Positions 56,425 through 64,000 of a stretch of DNA of 64,000 nucleotides are shown here, one piece after another. A model generated the notes under the pieces. It was not told the origin of the DNA and searched no databases. It saw only the letters and a list, made by a program, of their open reading frames with translations. A program made the position numbers and the translations under genes. How positions within the stretch are numbered: position 1 is the first letter of the stretch; each line of letters starts with the position of its first letter. Source of the DNA: Myxococcota bacterium (GTDB taxonomy: Bacteria; Myxococcota_A; UBA796; CAJQPC01); the NCBI GenBank assembly GCA_023150845.1, contig JAKLKD010000002.1:25530-89529 (forward strand). The letters run 5' to 3'.

Positions 56425-58124
56425 GGCAGCAGCTCCACGAAGGCGAGGGGGGCGCGGAACACCCGGGCGGCCCCGGCGGCGGTCAGCGCGCGCTGGGCGC
56501 GGTCGAGCATGTCTTGGGGCGCGCAGACGCCGATGGGCAAGACCCCGGCGGCCCGGGCGGCCCGGGCGTCGTCGGGGGTGTCGCCGAACATCCACGCGGC
56601 CTTCACGCCGAGGCGGGCCAAGGCGAGGCGCACCGGCGCCGGGTCGGGCTTGAGCGGGGCGTCCTCCATACAGACGAGGGTCTGGAAGAGGTGGAGCACA
56701 CCCTGCTCCGCCAAAAAACGTTCGGCGTCGCGGCGGGGGCGGCCGGTGACGATGGCCAGGGGCAGGCGCGCGGCGAGGGCCTCAAGCTCGGCGACCTCAC
56801 AGCGGAGCGTCTCCGTCATCCGCAGGCCGGGGTGGGTCTCGTCGCCTTGGTAGAGGGCCTCAAAACGGGCCGTGACCTCGTCCAGAGGCGCCTCGACGCC
56901 GTTTTGCGCGAGGAGCCGCTGGGTGAGCACCCAGTCGTTGTTGGCGTCCCCGGCCTCTTTGGCGGCGGCGAGGGCCTCGGGGCTCAGGGTGACGCCATAC
57001 GACGCCGCCGTGGCGAAGATGGCCGCCCGGTAGGAGCCGGAGACATCGGCGAGCACCCCGTCGAGGTCAAACAGCAGGGCCTCGGGCCGAAACACGGCGT
57101 TGAACGCAGAGACCACGCGGTCGGTCACCGCGGCGTCTCCGGGGGTGGTCACCCGCAGGTAGCCCCCGCCGCCGGGCTTGGGCAAGGCGCGGGCGGCGAC
57201 GCCGAGGCCCGCCAAGGCGTCCCGGGCCCAGATCGGATCCGCCAGCTCGGCGCAGACGAAGTTCGCCTGAGAGCTGGGGGCCGTCACCCCGGCGGCGCGC
57301 AGGGCGGCGGTCATCCGGGCGCGGTCCTCGCGGACCTGGGCGACGAAGCGGTGAAGCTGGGGCTCCCCCTCGTCGAGCCAGCGCTCGGCCAAGGCGAGGC
57401 TCGGCCCGCTCACGGGGTAGACGAGGCCCGTCGCCCGCAGCACACGGATGAGCTCGACGGGCCCGGCGGCGTAGCCCACCCGCGCCCCGGCGAGGCCCCA
57501 GGCCTTCGACAGCGTGCGCAGCACGACGGCGTTCGGCAGGCTGAGCGCGACCTCGGTGAGATCCTCGTCGGCGAACTCGGCGTAGGCGAGGTCCACGACG
57601 ATGAGGGCGTCCGGCGCGGCGGCGGCGATGGCGCGCAGCTCGTCGGCGGAGATCACCCCGCCCGTGGGGTTGTTGGGGCTCGTGATGGCGATGAGCCCGG
57701 TGTTCGGCGTGATCGCCGCGAGCACGGCCGCGGTGGGGAAGGCCTCACCCTCCCAAGGCGGCTCGATGAGGGTGGCCCCGGCGAGGGCCGAGAAGTGCCG
57801 GGTCATCACGAAGATGGGCCGGGGGAGGATCGCCTCACGCCCGGGGCAGAGCGCCGCGCGGCAGCAGCGGTCGAGGGCCTCATCCGCCCCGCAGCACACG
57901 ACGACCTGCTCAGCGCTCAGGCCGTGGCGGGCGGCGAGCTTGGCCTCCAGGGGCTTGGCGTTGGGGTAACGCCGGAGGGCCTCGACGTCGGCGAGGGCGC
58001 CGTACAGCGAGGCGTCGGGCCGGGCGCCCTCGTTGCCGTCTAAGGCGAGATCCGTCGGCGCCGGGGCCTTAGGCACGGCGTAGGCCGTGATCAATCCGAC
58101 GACAGGGGCGGGCACGAAGGGCAT
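56421..58124 (-). CDS. HisC aminotransferase fused to HAD phosphatase
   Basis: A 567-residue two-domain protein. Residues 1-345 are histidinol-phosphate aminotransferase: SPNNPTGG (N152), VVDLAYAEF (D178) and the PLP lysine in TLSKAWGLAGARVGY (K207). Residues 350-567 are a HAD-superfamily hydrolase: LFDLDGVLADVSGSYR (D353, D355), IVTGRP (T460), K492 in LKPDP and FGDTPDD (D515). HisC makes histidinol phosphate and the HAD domain could remove its phosphate, which is the otherwise missing histidinol-phosphatase step. That role is inference from domain completeness and operon position. No separate hisN-like gene is in the operon. Confidence 0.92.
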   Translation of the reverse strand: MPFVPAPVVGLITAYAVPKAPAPTDLALDGNEGARPDASLYGALADVEALRRYPNAKPLEAKLAARHGLSAEQVVVCCGADEALDRCCRAALCPGREAILPRPIFVMTRHFSALAGATLIEPPWEGEAFPTAAVLAAITPNTGLIAITSPNNPTGGVISADELRAIAAAAPDALIVVDLAYAEFADEDLTEVALSLPNAVVLRTLSKAWGLAGARVGYAAGPVELIRVLRATGLVYPVSGPSLALAERWLDEGEPQLHRFVAQVREDRARMTAALRAAGVTAPSSQANFVCAELADPIWARDALAGLGVAARALPKPGGGGYLRVTTPGDAAVTDRVVSAFNAVFRPEALLFDLDGVLADVSGSYRAAIFATAASYGVTLSPEALAAAKEAGDANNDWVLTQRLLAQNGVEAPLDEVTARFEALYQGDETHPGLRMTETLRCEVAELEALAARLPLAIVTGRPRRDAERFLAEQGVLHLFQTLVCMEDAPLKPDPAPVRLALARLGVKAAWMFGDTPDDARAARAAGVLPIGVCAPQDMLDRAQRALTAAGAARVFRAPLAFVELLP

Positions 58125-58131
58125 CTTGGCC

Positions 58132-59001
58132 TCAGGGGACGATCTGCGCCGGGGACGACACGACGATGTCGGTGCCGCCGCGGGCGCGGATCTGCGGGAT
58201 GAGCGCGGGGAGCTGGTCGCGGCGCACGGCGACCTTCACCGCGTAGCCGGAGTTGCCGTGGAGGAGCGAGATCGTCGGCTCCCGCATACAGGGCAGCACC
58301 TCGACGAGGCCAGGGAGCCCGGCCACGTCGATGTTGATCTCGACGAGCACCCGGCCCCGGGCCTCCAGGACCGAGCGCAGGAGCAGGGCGAGGTCCTCGA
58401 TTCGGGCGCGGCGCTCGGGGTCGGCCCAGGCGCGCTGGCTCGCGTAGAGCCGCGTGGACGAGCGCATCAGCTCGCCCAAGATCCGGAGCTGGTTCGCCCG
58501 AAGGGTGTCCCCGGTGGCGGTGTTGTCGACGATGCAGTCGGCGTCTTCAGGCGGGAAGGCCTCGGTGGCGCCGTAGGAGCGCACGAACCGTGAGCCCGGC
58601 GGGCAATTCGCCTGGATCCAGCGGGTGGTGAGCCGCTCGTACTCGCTGGCGACGACGACGGGGCGGTCGGGCAAGATCCCGCCCGGCACGAGCGCCTCGG
58701 GGGCGGCCGCGACGAGGCGCACGACGTCGAGGCCCGTGTCCATCACCTCAACGAGCTCAACGCCCAGCTCCGCCACCCAGTCGGCCCCGGCGAAGCCCAG
58801 ATCCCGGGTGCCCGCGGCCAACATCTCGATGATGTTCTGGGGCTTCAAGAGCTTGGCCTCGACGTTCGGCAGGCTGACCGTCGGCCGATACCCCCGGGCG
58901 CCGAGGCGCACCGAGACCCCGGCGTCGCCGAGGAGCTTGAGCACCCCCTCCTGCATGCGGCCCTTGGGGAGCGCGAGGTGAAGGGTCGCGGGAGCGGTCA
59001 T
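58132..59001 (-). CDS. hisG: ATP phosphoribosyltransferase, long form
   Basis: A 289-residue HisG of the long, self-regulated type. LALPKGRM is near residue 10, the PRPP-binding loop DNTATGDTLRANQL is near 170, and a C-terminal ACT-like domain (about 210-289) responds to histidine in relatives. HisZ is therefore not needed. It is the first gene of the minus-strand histidine operon, with a good promoter about 85 bases upstream. Confidence 0.96.
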   Translation of the reverse strand: MTAPATLHLALPKGRMQEGVLKLLGDAGVSVRLGARGYRPTVSLPNVEAKLLKPQNIIEMLAAGTRDLGFAGADWVAELGVELVEVMDTGLDVVRLVAAAPEALVPGGILPDRPVVVASEYERLTTRWIQANCPPGSRFVRSYGATEAFPPEDADCIVDNTATGDTLRANQLRILGELMRSSTRLYASQRAWADPERRARIEDLALLLRSVLEARGRVLVEINIDVAGLPGLVEVLPCMREPTISLLHGNSGYAVKVAVRRDQLPALIPQIRARGGTDIVVSSPAQIVP

Positions 59002-59085
59002 GGGGTCCTCGATGGCGGCACGCCCAAGGCGGCGACGATGGTTAGGCCCCGGCGCGGCGGGGATCGCGGGGGAGATCCGCCGCCC

Positions 59086-59114
59086 CGCGTAGCGTGACGC
59101 GCCGGGGGTGTCAA
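59086..59114 (-). promoter_or_regulatory. Promoter of the histidine operon
   Basis: Read on the minus strand, a perfect TTGACA (59109-59114) is followed after exactly 17 bases by TACGCG (59086-59091), about 85 bases before hisG. The -35 is ideal and the -10 weak. I looked for a His-rich leader peptide in the following leader and saw none. Confidence 0.6.
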
Positions 59115-59140
59115 TCGCCGCGTTGGGCCCAGCGCCGCGC

Positions 59141-61756
59141 TCACCACTCGCTGCGGTAGGGGTTCGGGCGCACGAAGCCGGGCCGGGTGAACCACATCAT
59201 CACGCGCACCTCGGGGTTCTGCTGGTGGCCGGGCTGGCTGGGGCTCCCGTCGAGGCCCCGGCTCAGGGGGTGCCACTCGCCGCTCACGCTGATCACGTTC
59301 ATGAGGTGCAGCCGGGCCTCAAAGGCGATGGTGCCGCCCAGGGCGGGCTGGTTGGGGAGGATCCAGCGCGGCTGAATCACGAGGTTGTCGGGGATCCCGC
59401 CGCGCACCCAGGCGCCCTGGAGGATGGCCCCGGTCTCTAAGGTGAAGGGGAACATCGGGCCGACGACCGGGGCGATGGGGGCGTCAAAGAGCCAGACCCG
59501 CTGGGCGCCGGGGCGCACCTGGAGCAGCACCACCCCCGCCCGGGCGGAGAGCACGACGTTCGGGTGCCCCGTCGGCCACCACGGCGTGGCGTTGCCATAC
59601 GCGCGAACCCCGGCGTACACCCAGGGCAATCGGGCGTGGCGCCCGAAGGCGCTCCAGGGCTTCACCCGGGTCGCGTCCCAGCCCACCCCCCAGGCGCCGG
59701 GCATGTTTGTGACCGTGGGAGTGCCCGTGCCGACCGACCACAGGCGGTTGGAGCCGGTCACCATCATCCGGCCCACCCGCAGGACCTCACGGCGGATCGG
59801 CGAGGTGCCCAGCATCGGGTGGCGGTGCAGGGCGGCGAGCTGCCAGTTCACCCGCCGCCGGAACAGCACCGAGAAGGCCCCGTCTTGGCGCAGGGTGAAG
59901 GTGTCGGCGAGCTTCGCCGGGCTCTTCTTGGCGAGGCGGGCGAGGCGGCGCACGAGGCGGCCTGAGGCGGGGCGGTCCCCCTCAAAAGGTAAGGATCCAC
60001 CGAGATCATAGGCCACGAACCAGAACGGCGGGCAGTCGCCCCGGCTGGGGCAAGGCATCACTGAAGAGAGGCGGTTGGCGAACCAGGCGAAGCTGTAGCC
60101 GTCGGCCTGGGCCTCCAGATCGAGGAGCCGCGTGGCGTGGAGCAGGGTGAGCGTGCGCAGGTTCCGCAGCATCACGAGGCGGTCGTAGTCTTTTACGGCG
60201 CCGCCGAGCTCGGTCACCGTCGACGCGGCCCGCAGGGCCTGGGGGCCGATGAGCCCGAAGCCGAGGTCCACCCGGCGGGCGACCTCGATCCAGTCCATCG
60301 AGCCCGGCGCGGCGCGCTCGAAGGTGGTGAGCAGCTCGTGCACGACGAAGAAGGCCGGGGCGGCGTCGCGGTGCAGGCTCGGCAGGAGCGCCTCACAGCG
60401 CGCATCTTGGGCGGCGCCGGGCTCCCAGCGGCCGAGGTCATAAGCCCGGCAGTCGATGCCCTCCCGGCGCAAGAGGAGCGCCTGGAGGTTCCGGTAGCCG
60501 TCGTGCATCCCCGCGTAGAAGTCCCAGACCCGGAAGCTCTGGTCGTAGAACGCCAAGAAGCCGCCGAGGTAGCTGCCGATAGGCGTCGTCGAGGCCCGCA
60601 AGAAGTCCACCCGGCCCAAGAGGTGCGGGTGATCCTGGAAGAACTGGGTGACGGACTGGGCCCGGGCCGTCGGCACGACCTCACCGAAGAAGCGCAGCGC
60701 GCGGTCTTCAGGGTCGGGCACGTCCACGGCGCGGGGGCCCTCGGCGCCGAGGTCGGGGTCGAGGTAATAGACGCGGCCGAGGCCGTCGTAGTGGCCGTCG
60801 CCGGACACGCGGTCGGCGACGCGGAAGGGGTGGCCGTCGAACACGCCGCCGTCGAGCATCCACACCGGGGCCTCGTCGCCGACGGAGTGGCAGCTCTGCT
60901 TGGGCCAGAGTGACCAGCTCAGGTATCGCTCGCAGGGCATCTCCCGGGGCTCAAAGGCCACGGGCACGGCGGCGGACACGCCGATGAGGCGGCCGATCTC
61001 CGACCAGTCGGCCTCAAGGGCCTCGCCGGAGCTGTTGGCGAGGGGCAACGCGACGGCGAGGTCGGCCTCGCAGGGGAGGTTCGGCTGGGCGCCAGCGGCG
61101 GGCGCGGCGTCGCCGGGGCAGCGCATCCGGAGCGGCGTGGCGAGGAGCGCGCCGTCCGCGGCCCGGGTGAGCTCAAAGGCGAAGGACTCGTTCACGTCGC
61201 GCTGGAGCCCCGTGGGCCCCTGGTCGGGGAGCAGCCGGGCCGTGGTCATCGCGAGGCGCACGGGGCTCGTCCAGGCGGGCCGGGCGGCGGGATCGGCGAT
61301 CAAGGCGGCGACGCCGTCCACGGACTCGTCCAAGAAGCCCGTGCGGATCAGGGCGTAACGTTCCGCCTCTTCAGGCCAGCGGTCCAGGGACTCGGGGCTG
61401 CGGTGAAAGCCCTCGGGCACCCAGGCGCGAAAGTAGAGGGAGTCCTCCGGGGCCCGGGCCGGGTCCCACAGGGGCTCGACGAGCACGTCCACCGTAGAGA
61501 TGAGGCCGTTGATGCTGCCCGCGCTGGCGCCGACGGCGACGAGGCGCGTCGGGGGCTCCCCGGCGTCCACCCGGGCGACGTGCTCCCGCTTGAGGTGGTC
61601 CATGAGCATGAAGAGCTGCCCGGCCTGGTACGAGCCGCGGGAGATGGCGCCGCTGACGACGACGACCCGGGCCTCTTCAGGGGGCGGCGCGTCGGCGGGG
61701 GGCGCGCCGTACGCGAGGCTCAGAGAGAGCGCGGTGAAGAGCGGCGTCGGCGGCAT
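59141..61756 (-). CDS. Exported patatin-like phospholipase with long C-terminal region
   Basis: An 871-residue protein with a short N-terminal hydrophobic stretch. The patatin domain (about residues 30-330) has the oxyanion segment SGAISRGSYQAG, the nucleophile elbow GASAGSINGL (S78) and the Asp of WMLDGGVFDG near 300. The Ser-Asp dyad is therefore complete and a lipid acyl hydrolase is likely. The C-terminal 500 residues are not recognised. The final about 230 have many short aromatic, beta-like runs (ARLHLMNVISVSGEWHPLS, VRVMMWFTRPGF) and could be an outer-membrane barrel, but no POTRA domain is evident. Confidence 0.78.
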   Translation of the reverse strand: MPPTPLFTALSLSLAYGAPPADAPPPEEARVVVVSGAISRGSYQAGQLFMLMDHLKREHVARVDAGEPPTRLVAVGASAGSINGLISTVDVLVEPLWDPARAPEDSLYFRAWVPEGFHRSPESLDRWPEEAERYALIRTGFLDESVDGVAALIADPAARPAWTSPVRLAMTTARLLPDQGPTGLQRDVNESFAFELTRAADGALLATPLRMRCPGDAAPAAGAQPNLPCEADLAVALPLANSSGEALEADWSEIGRLIGVSAAVPVAFEPREMPCERYLSWSLWPKQSCHSVGDEAPVWMLDGGVFDGHPFRVADRVSGDGHYDGLGRVYYLDPDLGAEGPRAVDVPDPEDRALRFFGEVVPTARAQSVTQFFQDHPHLLGRVDFLRASTTPIGSYLGGFLAFYDQSFRVWDFYAGMHDGYRNLQALLLRREGIDCRAYDLGRWEPGAAQDARCEALLPSLHRDAAPAFFVVHELLTTFERAAPGSMDWIEVARRVDLGFGLIGPQALRAASTVTELGGAVKDYDRLVMLRNLRTLTLLHATRLLDLEAQADGYSFAWFANRLSSVMPCPSRGDCPPFWFVAYDLGGSLPFEGDRPASGRLVRRLARLAKKSPAKLADTFTLRQDGAFSVLFRRRVNWQLAALHRHPMLGTSPIRREVLRVGRMMVTGSNRLWSVGTGTPTVTNMPGAWGVGWDATRVKPWSAFGRHARLPWVYAGVRAYGNATPWWPTGHPNVVLSARAGVVLLQVRPGAQRVWLFDAPIAPVVGPMFPFTLETGAILQGAWVRGGIPDNLVIQPRWILPNQPALGGTIAFEARLHLMNVISVSGEWHPLSRGLDGSPSQPGHQQNPEVRVMMWFTRPGFVRPNPYRSEW

Positions 61757-61857
61757 CGGCGGCGGCCTCCTTGGACGCCCCTCACCCTACACCAGCGCCG
61801 GAGGTGGGTCCAACCCCGCCCGCAGGATCCTGATCGAAAAAATTGATCGCGATTAGT

Positions 61858-61885
61858 TTGCGCACGATTGAATCGTGGTTAATCT
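61858..61885 (+). promoter_or_regulatory. ohr promoter with palindromic operator candidate
   Basis: TTGCGC (61858-61863) and TAATCT (61880-61885) are spaced by 16 bases. Between them lies the perfect 15-base palindrome CACGATTGAATCGTG (61863-61877). Its place between -35 and -10 is ideal for a repressor. The downstream ohrR gene encodes the obvious candidate. The region is AT-rich compared with its surroundings. Confidence 0.65.
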
Positions 61886-61936
61886 ATCATCGTGAGGCCG
61901 AGGTGACTCTCCACCGGCGCCTCATCGGAGCACGAC

Positions 61937-62377
<441 letters not shown>

Positions 62378-62413
62378 GGGCAGGGCGTCACCTCAACGGC
62401 TGGAGGCCCGGTC

Positions 62414-62842
62414 ATGGCGAAGGGTCAAGGAATCGACGACCAGCTCTGCTTCGCCTTGTACACGGCGTCGCGGGCGATGACCCGGGCCTACCAGCCGATC
62501 CTGGAGCCCTTGGGGCTCACTTACCCGCAGTACCTCACCCTGCTGGTCTTGTGGGAGGACGACGGCCAACGTGTCTCGGCCTTGGGGGACCGCCTGCACC
62601 TCGACTCGGCGACGCTCACGCCGCTGCTCAAGCGCCTGGAGGCCCAGGGCCTCGTCCGCCGCAGCCGCAGCGCGCAAGACGAGCGGGTGGTGGAGGTCTC
62701 CCTCACCGAGGCGGGCTGGGCGCTGCGGGAGCGCGCCGCCCATGTCCCCTTGGCGATGCTCTGCCAGACGGGGCTCGACCTGGGGGAGCTCGTGGCCCTG
62801 CGTGAGCAGCTCAAGGCGCTCACGGCGCGGCTCCGGGGCTGA
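62414..62842 (+). CDS. ohrR: Organic hydroperoxide-sensing repressor OhrR
   Basis: A 142-residue MarR-family regulator. The sensor cysteine is C12 in DDQLCFALYTASR, the classic OhrR position. The winged helix-turn-helix includes VSALGDRLHLDSATLTPLLKRLE and VRRSRSAQDERVVEVSLTEAG. A second Cys (near residue 116) may allow a disulfide. Peroxide oxidation is expected to release DNA. It is 36 bases after ohr in the same direction, so it autoregulates the pair if the upstream palindrome is its site. Confidence 0.93.
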   Translation: MAKGQGIDDQLCFALYTASRAMTRAYQPILEPLGLTYPQYLTLLVLWEDDGQRVSALGDRLHLDSATLTPLLKRLEAQGLVRRSRSAQDERVVEVSLTEAGWALRERAAHVPLAMLCQTGLDLGELVALREQLKALTARLRG

Positions 62843-62859
62843 AGCACCGCCGCTGAGGC

Positions 62860-64000
62860 TCAGGGGCTTGGCGCCCGGGAGGTGAGGAGCTTGGCGATGG
62901 CCTCCATCGGGGCCCCCGCCCGGGCGGCGCGGTCGAGGGCCACGGGCACCTGATCGGCGCGGCCGAGGACCTTGAGGCACTCCGCGGCGAGGAGCAGGGC
63001 CGGCCAAGGCGCCTCGTGGCGTCGGGCGGCGTCGGCGAGGCTGGCCAAGGCGTCGGCGTGGCGGCCCACGAGCATCCGCGCCCGCATGCGCCAGGGCAAG
63101 ACGATCGGCGCGGGCATCCCGGCGGCGATCAGGGCGTCGAGGAGGGGGTCCACCTCGGCCTCGGCGGCGGAGGCCGCGCGGGTCTGGGTGATGAGCACGC
63201 CCAGAGTGAGGTTCCACAGGCGGGCGCTGCGCGGCGCGGCGCGGAGGCGGGCCTCCAGCTCGTCCAAGGCGGCGTCGGGGCCTTCGCGGTGCAAGAGCGT
63301 GAGGGGCACCCGCTCGTCCTCGGCGGACCGCTCGGGGGCGGCGGCGCCGTCTTGGCCCTCCTCCTCGGCCCAGCCGGGCACCCGGAGCTTCACCCCGGCG
63401 CCCAAGACACGACGGGCCCAGCCCACGGGGTCTGTTCGGGGCGGGTTGATCGGCGGCTCGGCGGCGGCGAGGCTCGGCTTGAGCTCGGCCAAGGCCGCGG
63501 CGTCCTCTTGGAGCGCGGCGGCGACGACCCGGAGGATCAGCCCCGCGCGCTCCCCCTCGGGGTCACGGGCGTGGGCAACCTCGGCGGCCTCGCGTAGAGC
63601 GTCGAGGGTCCAGGGCGTCGTGGCCTTGGCCTCGGCGGTCCAGAGGGCGAGCTCGGCGACGATGAGCGCCAGCTCCCGGGCGGTGCTGCCGACGGCGATG
63701 GACCCGAGGCGCCCGGCCCGATCCCCGCGGCGCTCCAGGCGGCGGGCCAAGGACTCGGCAGAGGCGAGCTGGTCCCGTGCGGCGACGATCGCCGCGCGCA
63801 CGGCGGGGCCCCGGTGGGCCGGGGGGAGGAGCGGGATGAGCGCGGTGAGGTCGGAGACGCTGCCCGCGGCGCGCAGCGCGATGACGAGGGACCGCCAGAC
63901 CACGTCGCTGTGCTCGGCGTTCTCCCCGAAGGCGCGCAGGCAGGCGGCGATGGCGTTGGCGCTCTCGGCGGTGCGGCCGAGGCGGCCCTCGATCCCGGCG
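62860..64000 (-). CDS. Helical-repeat protein, truncated by window end
   Basis: The reading frame stays open beyond the track start (GTG 63903) to the window edge (AGIEGRLGRTAESANAIAACLRA precedes it, quoted in part), so the gene starts outside. About 380 C-terminal residues are visible. They are Ala/Leu/Arg-rich, entirely helical in character, with regularly spaced pairs of helices (LLLAAECLKVLGRADQVPVAL; PRSARLWNLTLGVLITQT) resembling TPR or HEAT-type repeats. No catalytic motif, signal or membrane segment is seen. Function unknown. It converges on ohrR with a 17-base gap. Confidence 0.6.
   Translation of the reverse strand, partial: AGIEGRLGRTAESANAIAACLRAFGENAEHSDVVWRSLVIALRAAGSVSDLTALIPLLPPAHRGPAVRAAIVAARDQLASAESLARRLERRGDRAGRLGSIAVGSTARELALIVAELALWTAEAKATTPWTLDALREAAEVAHARDPEGERAGLILRVVAAALQEDAAALAELKPSLAAAEPPINPPRTDPVGWARRVLGAGVKLRVPGWAEEEGQDGAAAPERSAEDERVPLTLLHREGPDAALDELEARLRAAPRSARLWNLTLGVLITQTRAASAAEAEVDPLLDALIAAGMPAPIVLPWRMRARMLVGRHADALASLADAARRHEAPWPALLLAAECLKVLGRADQVPVALDRAARAGAPMEAIAKLLTSRAPSP

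Noticed and set aside
59002-59085. Histidine leader peptide attenuator before hisG
   Set aside because: No run of His codons or classic alternating hairpins in the leader; only a promoter candidate is supported.

Overview
This 64 kb window is GC-rich, gene-dense chromosomal DNA from a bacterium of deltaproteobacterial or Myxococcota type. That placement is inferred from the DSG/DDSG-rich lipoprotein linkers, a MopE-like Asp/Cys-repeat lipoprotein, a long-form HisG and the gene order of the translation cluster. I could not run a phylogeny. No insertion sequence, prophage, plasmid function or CRISPR array is visible. The window looks like core chromosome, with novelty in protein architecture and small-scale DNA structure rather than in a mobile island.

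Layout. 1-6.6 kb: a truncated ceramidase-like lipoprotein gene, divergent from a secreted M30-like protein that lacks the expected zinc motif, then an M50 membrane protease overlapping an unknown exported protein. 6.6-8.4 kb: a clear promoter, four tRNAs (Thr, Tyr, Gly, Thr), tuf and a strong terminator. 8.5-21.4 kb: secE-nusG-rplKAJL-rpoB-rpoC. 21.5-39.3 kb: rpsL-rpsG, a divergent EF-G behind a terminator, and the S10/spc/alpha ribosomal clusters with secY, adk, map, rpmJ and rpoA, ending with rplQ. rplC, rpsD and infA are not in their usual places. 39.4-40.6 kb: a Fur-family regulator whose 3' end has been tandemly amplified into five units of about 93 bp, then tRNA-Leu on the minus strand. 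40.7-44.7 kb (minus): gap-pgk-tpiA-secG, probably running into tRNA-Leu(GAG). 44.9-49.0 kb: a three-gene envelope or glycan locus. 49.0-51.3 kb: tRNA-Gly and the MopE-like lipoprotein. 51.3-59.1 kb (minus): a histidine operon covering every step through gene fusions (hisA-hisI-hisE; hisC-HAD phosphatase), ending in a pseudouridine synthase. 59.1-64 kb: a patatin-like protein, an ohr-ohrR pair with a palindromic operator candidate, and a truncated hypothetical gene.

How the genes work together. Most of the window is the transcription and translation core: RNA polymerase alpha, beta and beta-prime, NusG, EF-Tu, an EF-G, most ribosomal proteins, the Sec translocon subunits SecY, SecE and SecG, adenylate kinase and methionine aminopeptidase. 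Translational coupling by 1-4 bp overlaps is common in the glycolysis and histidine operons.

The items I consider most novel are the roughly 220-residue insertion in the RpoC pore region; the divergent EF-G at the fusA position with a terminator hairpin in place of a ribosome binding site; the HisA-HisI-HisE and HisC-HAD fusions; the amplified fur 3' end; and the M30-like protein with a lost HExxH motif.
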